Positions 59,238 through 64,000 of a stretch of 64,000 nucleotides of DNA are shown here, piece after piece. Position numbers and translations under genes: made by a program. A model generated the notes under the pieces. It was not told the DNA's origin and ran no database searches. It saw only the letters and a list, made by a program, of their open reading frames with translations. Every line of letters begins with the position of its first letter. Positions within the stretch are counted from its first letter, which is position 1. This stretch comes from Leptospira selangorensis (GTDB lineage: Bacteria; Spirochaetota; Leptospiria; Leptospirales; Leptospiraceae). The stretch covers positions 762,873-826,872 of the forward strand of contig NZ_RQES01000005.1 of assembly GCF_004769405.1 (NCBI RefSeq), written 5' to 3'.

Positions 59238-59657
59238 ATGAAACGAGATATTAGAATTCTAATTCTTGCTTTTTCAGTATTGTTATTTCGATGCTCTGGC
59301 GACTCGTCCCCTGCTGGATGCGAAGCCTGTTTGATTGCTCCATTGGAGCCGATTAATGCAAAAATTCAGATTCTTAATAGATCTGATTTAGGAAATGTTA
59401 CTTTTTATATTCAAGATAGAATATTTCAAATTAATGCGAGCGATTTGACTTTGCAGTATGGAATTAATACGAAAAAGAAGGGTGGATATCAATTGGTCGC
59501 AGATGTCGGAGGTGAGCTTTTTAATTTCTCAAATTTCGATTTTAGCGGAACCATCAATGATGGTTCATTTATTACGACGCCTAGGATTATTGAAGAAGAT
59601 AAGTGTAATCTTTTTGATGGTCCATCCGGAACTATTATCCCTGATGGATGTTTATAA
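59238..59657 (+). CDS. Larger lipoprotein within the array
   Basis: A 139-residue lipoprotein (lipobox LLFRC) that does not follow the small pattern. After SGDSSPAGCEACLIAPLEP it is strand-rich (AKIQILNRSDLGNVTFYIQDRIFQINASDLTLQYG, then GGYQLVADVGGELFNFSNFDFSG), suggesting a small beta-sandwich. C-terminal Cys residues (EDKCNLFDG, IPDGCL) may form a disulfide. It may be an immunity protein for a different tip or an unrelated lipoprotein. Confidence 0.6.
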   Translation: MKRDIRILILAFSVLLFRCSGDSSPAGCEACLIAPLEPINAKIQILNRSDLGNVTFYIQDRIFQINASDLTLQYGINTKKKGGYQLVADVGGELFNFSNFDFSGTINDGSFITTPRIIEEDKCNLFDGPSGTIIPDGCL

Positions 59658-59687
59658 ATATTTATCTATCCTCAATACAGACCCTGG

Positions 59688-59707
59688 CGCGAGCCGGATA
59701 ATTTTCC
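59688..59707. repeat. Degenerate fragment of the array repeat
   Basis: CGCGAGCCGGATAATTTTCC resembles CGCGAGCTAGATAATTCCCC of the 57-bp repeat, with four substitutions in 20 bases, all transitions. It sits directly after the 59238 gene. It is short, so chance similarity is possible. Confidence 0.4.
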
Positions 59708-59785
59708 GGAAAGAGAGAAACATCCCATCATAATATATATATAAATTTTAATATACTATTTCTTTAAACTAAAAGAAGAAAAATA

Positions 59786-59971
59786 ATGATTAGATTCTTA
59801 TTAACAATATTGTCGCTAGCATTGTTATTTCACTGTGAGGGGGACAGGTTGACCGAAAAGGAATGTTTAGGAACTGCTGCTTTAATCTACTCTCTTGAAA
59901 AGGCTGAAAATAATTCAGAGGAAAATGCCCAAAATATTGCACTGTTAAGAGCAATTAGTTGTAAAAAATAG
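59786..59971 (+). CDS. Small lipoprotein of the array
   Basis: A 61-residue lipoprotein with lipobox LLFHC, then EGDRLTEKECLGTAALIYSLEK and the end RAISCKK. The three-Cys pattern is intact, but the sequence differs from the other members. It stands alone with about 130 bases on each side. Candidate immunity protein of unknown pairing. Confidence 0.6.
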   Translation: MIRFLLTILSLALLFHCEGDRLTEKECLGTAALIYSLEKAENNSEENAQNIALLRAISCKK

Positions 59972-60116
59972 AATAAAGTTTTAGTTACTTAAAGAGTTTG
60001 AGGAAAAATTTGAACCGATTCAATATGCAGATATTTATACTGTTGAGCATATTCAATGATCCTTCAGTCAAATTCATCAGCATCAGATAAACGAAGATTT
60101 GAAAGTGGATTAATTT

Positions 60117-60332
60117 ATGCCTGTTCTCCAAAAGAATAGAATTTTAGTAATAATTTCGTTCCTTGGATTAATTGCTATGTCATGTAAGTTTGATTCTGGT
60201 TCGGCAACAAAAGAGCAATGTATACAAGGAACTTACTTGTCTTATGTTACGATGAAAGAATTTGGAACCAGTGAAAGTGAAGCTTCCAACTTCTTGGCTC
60301 TTGGTCTTTTGAGCTGTTCAAGTCGAGACTAA
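60117..60332 (+). CDS. Small lipoprotein, paralogue of the 58692 gene
   Basis: A 71-residue lipoprotein with lipobox LIAMSC, then KFDSGSATKEQCIQGTYLSY and MKEFGTSESEASNFLALGLLSCSSRD. It retains the middle Cys that its paralogue has lost. Signal peptides of the two differ more than the mature parts, suggesting selection on the mature protein or recombination at the signal region. Confidence 0.62.
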   Translation: MPVLQKNRILVIISFLGLIAMSCKFDSGSATKEQCIQGTYLSYVTMKEFGTSESEASNFLALGLLSCSSRD

Positions 60333-60383
60333 GGTTGCTTGGTGTAGTTATATTTCTATTAAAATGATCGTAATGAGCATTTA

Positions 60384-60590
60384 TTGATTCATTTATCAAT
60401 TGTTATTCTCTTTCATCAGACTTGTATTGCGGAAGACAAGTCTCTATGCCAAAAAGGTGTCTTAGATGAGCTGACATTTTTGATTGCAGGAATTCAAAGC
60501 GATTCATCAATTTCCTCCGCTAATAAAGAGGATATTTACAATATGCTATTGACAACTTCTGCATTGAAGCATTCTCAATGTGTAAAATGA
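60384..60590 (+). CDS. Small secreted protein of the array, start uncertain
   Basis: A 68-residue frame beginning with TTG (MIHLSIVILFHQTC). The mature part IAEDKSLCQKGVLDELTFLIAG and the end KHSQCVK follow the three-Cys pattern. The signal is short and the lipobox (HQTC) unusual. An ATG at 60374 in another frame stops after a few codons, so a frameshift at the 5' end is possible. Confidence 0.45.
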   Translation: MIHLSIVILFHQTCIAEDKSLCQKGVLDELTFLIAGIQSDSSISSANKEDIYNMLLTTSALKHSQCVK

Positions 60591-60640
60591 CCCATTGAGA
60601 AAATACAATGTCCTTCCTATGTGCAGTTGAAATATGTTAG

Positions 60641-60670
60641 GCTAATCTGGGCTCCGGCGAGATAGATAAT
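60641..60670. repeat. Degenerate copy of the array repeat
   Basis: CTAATCTGGGCTCCGG followed by CGAGATAGATAAT matches the 57-bp repeat, but with a deletion of about 7 bases in the middle. It lies between two lipoprotein genes, like the full copies. Confidence 0.65.
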
Positions 60671-60743
60671 AGATTAAGATGCGGGATTATATAATGATTT
60701 GATAAACTAATTAAATTTTAATGCTCCAAGGGTGATATAGAAA

Positions 60744-60935
60744 ATGATTAAAAATTCCTTTCTCATAATTTCTTTTTCGATTCTGGTTTTAATGGGTTGT
60801 CACCAAGATAGTAGCTCGGATATGCCTTGCGCACAACAGCTGCTTTTAGCAGATTTTGATTTGCAGCGGGGGGTTATTACTCAGGCTGAATATGATCAAA
60901 GAATTTCAATTATTGCCATCAATTGTGGTAAGTGA
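60744..60935 (+). CDS. Small lipoprotein, near-twin of the 58982 gene
   Basis: A 63-residue lipoprotein. Lipobox LVLMGC is followed by HQDSSSDMPCAQQLLLADFD and SIIAINCGK. It differs from its twin by a few residues, mainly in the signal and at QD/QA in TQ-EYDQ. Both follow a relative of the SGSATKEQ lipoprotein, so a block of genes was duplicated. Confidence 0.68.
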   Translation: MIKNSFLIISFSILVLMGCHQDSSSDMPCAQQLLLADFDLQRGVITQAEYDQRISIIAINCGK

Positions 60936-61103
60936 ATATTTTGAAAGTTGATCCTGGGATAGATTCTGATTTGAAATCTCGGTATTTGGAGTCTCAATAA
61001 ACAATTCTCTATTTTTTTTTAGGGGAAACGGTTATATCTCCGCAGATCCGATTAACAAATTAAATCTATGTACATCCTCGGGCTTTAATTGAGAAATAAA
61101 TTT

Positions 61104-61298
61104 ATGAATAAATTCTTTATTTGCAGTTTTTTAATTTTTGTTCTCTTGAATTTGAGTAAATGCAACGCATCGAGTGGTTACGAACCAAATTGCACTGAAC
61201 AATTTATGCGCCTTTGCGTTTATGTGGAAACTGGAAATATGACAGAGCAAGATTTTAACAATTTACTTCCTCTAATATTGTTAGGTTGCAATAAATAG
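61104..61298 (+). CDS. Small lipoprotein, last of the array
   Basis: A 64-residue lipoprotein. The signal ends in LNLSKC, then NASSGYEPNCTEQFMRLCVY and the end LILLGCNK. It resembles the 56809 product in the tail, and the DNA after both genes is homologous (ATAGAA, TTTAAAGAATA and the 57-bp repeat), so both come from one ancestral unit. It has one extra Cys (LCVY). ATG 61104 is preferred over TTG 61089. Confidence 0.65.
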   Translation: MNKFFICSFLIFVLLNLSKCNASSGYEPNCTEQFMRLCVYVETGNMTEQDFNNLLPLILLGCNK

Positions 61299-61347
61299 AA
61301 GAATGTTCATTTAAAGAATACGATATAAAAGGTAACTAACTCAAAGC

Positions 61348-61404
61348 ATTAAGTAATATCAGACTAATCTGGGCTCCGGGGGTTCGCGAGCTAGATAATT
61401 CCCC
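61348..61404. repeat. 57-bp direct repeat, copy 2
   Basis: This copy is identical to 57035-57091 and lacks the 56-bp insertion found in copy 1. TTATAACATTTCTCATT follows directly, as after the insertion in copy 1. It marks the right end of the lipoprotein array. Confidence 0.9.
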
Positions 61405-61484
61405 TTATAACATTTCTCATTTTAACCAATATAATCCTTTTCTCCCAAAACTAAAAATTTCCTGAATTTAGAGATAAATTTAGA

Positions 61485-61502
61485 CTTAGAGCTAACTCTA
61501 GG
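61485..61502. promoter_or_regulatory. MerR-type operator dyad
   Basis: CTTAGAG (61485-61491) and CTCTAGG (61496-61502) form an imperfect inverted repeat (6 of 7 pairs) around CTAA. MerR regulators bind such dyads inside long promoter spacers. TAGACT (61481-61486) overlaps as a possible -35, and the MerR gene starts 43 bases downstream. Confidence 0.55.
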
Positions 61503-61545
61503 TGAGTCAGATCTGTAGGATTCCAGAAAAATCCGGAGGATCAGA

Positions 61546-61944
61546 GTGAGCAAGTTTCTAAGTATTTCGGAAATTTCAGAAATCACAAATTTTAGTCCTT
61601 ATACTCTTCGTTATTACGAGAAGGTCGGCATCCTGCGCAAGCCGGAACGGATGCACGGGAAAGACCGGAAATATTCAGAAAAAGAGATACGACATCTTAA
61701 GGGGATCAAGGCTTTAAAAGAGATGAATATGTCCTTGGACGATATCAAGGAATTCTTCTTGGAAGGATGTATTCTGGATAAGGTAGAAAGTGGAGAAAAT
61801 TTCAAACCACCTTTAAATAAGAGGATCCGTATCCTGGAAACTCATCTGCAAAAACTAGAGCAAAAGAAGAAGGATCTAGAATCGATGATCCGACTCGCAA
61901 AATCGAAATTAAAAGAGTATGAAACTCTTTTGAAAAAGGAATAG
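61546..61944 (+). CDS. MerR-family regulator
   Basis: A 132-residue MerR regulator. The winged helix-turn-helix is LSISEISEITNFSPYTLRYYEKVGIL, then KDRKYSEKEIRHLKGI. A long coiled coil for dimerisation closes the protein (KRIRILETHLQKLEQKKKDLE). Only one Cys is present (EGCILD), so a metal-sensing role is unlikely. It starts with GTG after GGAGGA. The EamA transporter gene follows nine bases later, so it probably controls that exporter and itself. Confidence 0.88.
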   Translation: MSKFLSISEISEITNFSPYTLRYYEKVGILRKPERMHGKDRKYSEKEIRHLKGIKALKEMNMSLDDIKEFFLEGCILDKVESGENFKPPLNKRIRILETHLQKLEQKKKDLESMIRLAKSKLKEYETLLKKE

Positions 61945-61953
61945 GAGCTGAAC

Positions 61954-62874
61954 ATGTCATCTATTAGGCCATATCTTTATCTTGTATTCTTCGCCTTAAT
62001 TACTGGGACTACATTTCATGTAGCTAAGGAGGCGCTTACCTTCTTCTCACCTAGTTTGGCTGGAGCTCTTCGTTTTGTGTTCGCAACCCTTTTCTTATTT
62101 TTATTCGTGCTCATTACTGACAGAAAGTTATTAAAAGTAAGCAGAAGGAATTTAATCGTATTCGTTTCACTCGGGATCATCGGAGTTTTCGGATTCAATT
62201 TTTTCTTCTTTATTGGAATGAAAAAAGCCTCTCCTATGAATGCGGCAATCGTGATTGCTGCTAGTCCTGCGATTGCGATCTTTCTCTCTTATTTTCTTTT
62301 AAAAACAAAAATCAAGTTCCAGCATTATCTTGGGACTTTGATCTCTTTTTTAGGCGTTATACTTGTCATTTCTGATGGCAGTATGACTGCTCTTCTAAAT
62401 GCATTTCATGGAGAAGGGATACTACCTATCCTGATCGCAGCCTCTTGCTGGAGTTTTTACTCAGTAGGGATGAAGAAGTATATTCCGGGAGTTTCCACAA
62501 TCCAAACAACCGCATTTACAGCGTTATTCGGAACCATTGCTTTATTGATCCTAACTTTGATCAATGGAGATTGGAATACTGAATTCACAGTCATTCCTAA
62601 TTCAGCTTGGTTAGCGATCCTTTATATGGCCGGATTAAGTACCTTCTTAGGATATCTATGTTGGAATTACGGCATCCAAGCAGTAGGTCCTGATAAAGCG
62701 GTCATTTTTGGTAACTTGATCCCGGTAATTGCAATGTTAACTTCTTGGGTTTTAGGGGAAACTCCTAACGTATATGATCTTGGCGGTGCCTTGCTTGTAA
62801 TCGTCGGTATCTTTATAGTAAACGCAAAGTTGCAATGGGCAAAGTTTGATCGAAAAGTAGAAGTTTCTAAATAA
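61954..62874 (+). CDS. EamA/DMT-family transporter
   Basis: A 306-residue permease with ten hydrophobic helices in two EamA repeats. The first repeat begins LVFFALITGTTFHVAKEAL and FFSPSLAGALRFVFA, and the second has LIAASCWSFYSVGMKKYIPG and STFLGYLCWNYGIQAVGPDKA. Such proteins export metabolites or drugs. Control by the adjacent MerR protein points to inducible export, substrate unknown. Confidence 0.88.
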   Translation: MSSIRPYLYLVFFALITGTTFHVAKEALTFFSPSLAGALRFVFATLFLFLFVLITDRKLLKVSRRNLIVFVSLGIIGVFGFNFFFFIGMKKASPMNAAIVIAASPAIAIFLSYFLLKTKIKFQHYLGTLISFLGVILVISDGSMTALLNAFHGEGILPILIAASCWSFYSVGMKKYIPGVSTIQTTAFTALFGTIALLILTLINGDWNTEFTVIPNSAWLAILYMAGLSTFLGYLCWNYGIQAVGPDKAVIFGNLIPVIAMLTSWVLGETPNVYDLGGALLVIVGIFIVNAKLQWAKFDRKVEVSK

Positions 62875-62980
62875 GATTAGTTTACTATTACTAGCAAAAG
62901 AAATACGGTAGGGAACCAATTTGTCCCGAAGACAGGTCGAACGATCTTGATACGTTAGCGACTTTCGAAGGGGCAAAAAG

Positions 62981-63802
62981 ATGAAAAGGTTTATTTTCCT
63001 AATCTCGTTCACTCTTGGATTTCCTGAATTATTAATGGCCGAAATGGTCCCTCGAAATGATTTTTCAACGTATGCAGAAGAAACAAATTCTAAAGTAGGA
63101 TTCTCTAAAGATTATTTTTCCTTTTCATTCTTTTATGGAGGATCGCTTGGACCTCCGAGCGGTTCATTCATAGATGCGGAAAAAGATTATGATCGTAATC
63201 TTTTAAACCGAATACAAAGCGGAGAAATAAAAAGGAATATAGTAGGAATGCCTGCAATTTCCACTTATGATCGCCCAATTTATCAAAGTAATGGTTTATT
63301 TGGCATAGAGCTGGAGTCTGGATGGACGGATTATCTTGGCTATGGATTCACTTTTCAGGGGCAATCCGTTCATGCAGTTAGACAAAGAGTTCAAAAACAA
63401 ATCCATTTTGCGTTGAATGAAGATGTAACAACTTTGCCGAAAGATGTTCAGGTGTATTCTGATGTATCGGCACTAACATTTCTTTCCGTCCACCCTTTGC
63501 CAAAGAACAAATTTGATCCTTACATGAAACTAAAAGCGGGGATGAGTTTCCCCGTAAGTGATAATGTGCATGCAAGTTCTCGTGATGATTATTTTGCTCG
63601 GAATTCTTCGATGACAAATGGGCGAGGTTTTTCATGGGGTCTTGGGATCGGAGCGAATTATCATCCCAGTCCCAAATATTTCTATATGGTGGAGTTTTAT
63701 AAACAAAGCACTCGAATCTATTCCGATCAATTTACCGGGAGAATATTAAATACTTTTTATCTACAGTTTGGAGTAGGTATCAGGCTGGCATTGACTAACT
63801 AA
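62981..63802 (+). CDS. Candidate outer-membrane beta-barrel protein
   Basis: A 273-residue protein with a signal peptide (MKRFIFLISFTLGFPELLMAE). The mature part alternates polar and nonpolar residues with many aromatics (YFSFSFFYGGSLG, NGLFGIELESGWTDYLGYGFTFQG, FSWGLGIGANYHPSPKYFYMVEFYKQ). It ends in NTFYLQFGVGIRLALTN, compatible with a final barrel strand. No family is recognised. It is monocistronic. Confidence 0.65.
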   Translation: MKRFIFLISFTLGFPELLMAEMVPRNDFSTYAEETNSKVGFSKDYFSFSFFYGGSLGPPSGSFIDAEKDYDRNLLNRIQSGEIKRNIVGMPAISTYDRPIYQSNGLFGIELESGWTDYLGYGFTFQGQSVHAVRQRVQKQIHFALNEDVTTLPKDVQVYSDVSALTFLSVHPLPKNKFDPYMKLKAGMSFPVSDNVHASSRDDYFARNSSMTNGRGFSWGLGIGANYHPSPKYFYMVEFYKQSTRIYSDQFTGRILNTFYLQFGVGIRLALTN

Positions 63803-64000
63803 GAGAGACCGATTTGTTTTACTTCATTGCAGCTGCATTGTCACATCGGTAGGTGCAATCCATTCCTAATATCATTAGCCACCATCATATCCCATTGGGG
63901 GTAAATAGAAGAACCCGTTAGACCCCCTAACGTTCCCTAAATGAGTAATTCGCTTAACGGACTCCCTCCTTAAGGGCTGCCTTTTACGAATCCTTAACAA
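63803..64000. other. Terminal region without a supported gene
   Basis: About 200 bases with no convincing frame. A small hairpin CGTTAG-N5-CTAACG lies near 63914-63930, and the sequence is more GC-rich than the region before. The window ends before any gene can be recognised. Confidence 0.4.

Noticed and set aside
59972..60116. ATG at about 60026 giving a 21-residue hydrophobic peptide
   Set aside because: Too short, and it stops before any lipobox; at most a decayed signal peptide of a lost array member.
57000..61500. Repeats considered as a CRISPR array
   Set aside because: The repeats are few, unequally spaced by kilobases, and separated by genes; no spacers or cas genes exist.
63914..63960. 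GTTAGAC...CTAACG and a later CTTAACGG resembling an integron attC site
   Set aside because: Only one short hairpin is present, with no array, cassette or integrase, so the match to GTTRRRY is probably chance.

Overview
The window looks like chromosomal DNA of a Leptospira species. This is an inference from a moderately AT-rich genome, several lipoproteins with spirochaete-type lipoboxes, a FlaA-like flagellar sheath protein, frequent TTG and GTG starts, a hisZ-purA pair, and a PilZ protein of a type I associate with Leptospira. No ribosomal RNA, phage or complete insertion sequence is visible. Two adjacent tRNA genes (Lys-TTT and Glu-TTC) lie at 16.1-16.3 kb.

The first 49 kb is mostly housekeeping. 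0-9 kb: the end of a PdxB-like dehydrogenase, a FlaA-like protein, lipoproteins, a TetR/old-yellow-enzyme pair with two visible operators, an MFS transporter and a royal-jelly-type lipoprotein. 9-16 kb: an FGGY sugar kinase with its TetR regulator, a fused acyltransferase/glycerol-3-phosphate dehydrogenase, hisZ and purA. 16-26 kb: a TIGR02757 protein, HMG-CoA lyase, an ABC ATPase, a TPR protein, ccmABC, and a response-regulator phosphatase translationally coupled to purC-purS-purQ. 26-39 kb: an EAL protein, sufC-sufD-Rieske-sufS-sufU, a Phd/VapC-type toxin-antitoxin pair, an AraC regulator, chrA, sufT, and a ridA-modBAC cluster. 39-49 kb: a methyltransferase, a DEAD-box helicase, a murein amidase, envelope proteins, a crotonase, a PilZ protein, a methyltransferase flanked by two copies of a zinc-ribbon fragment, and a pirin.

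The accessory region is 49.7-61.4 kb. It opens with a 2356-residue SpvB/FG-GAP/RHS protein (a TcB-TcC-like layout) ending in a variable tip with an HExxHxxQ motif. A small lipoprotein follows, then an orphan RHS core plus a different HExxHxxQ tip, then a tandem run of about ten very small lipoproteins. Most of these share one pattern: lipobox Cys, a second Cys about 8-12 residues later, and a Cys near the C-terminus. Several are recent duplicates. An exact 57-bp repeat lies at both ends of the array and degenerate copies lie inside it. The best reading is a polymorphic toxin locus with a spare tip cassette and an expanding bank of candidate lipoprotein immunity genes. The toxin and immunity roles are inferred, not shown.

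The last 2.5 kb holds a MerR regulator with a visible operator, an EamA transporter and a candidate outer-membrane barrel protein. Regulatory features read from the sequence include two TetR operator systems, a MerR dyad, several terminators, and two promoters placed so close to the start codon that the vapB-type antitoxin and sufT mRNAs should be leaderless or nearly so.
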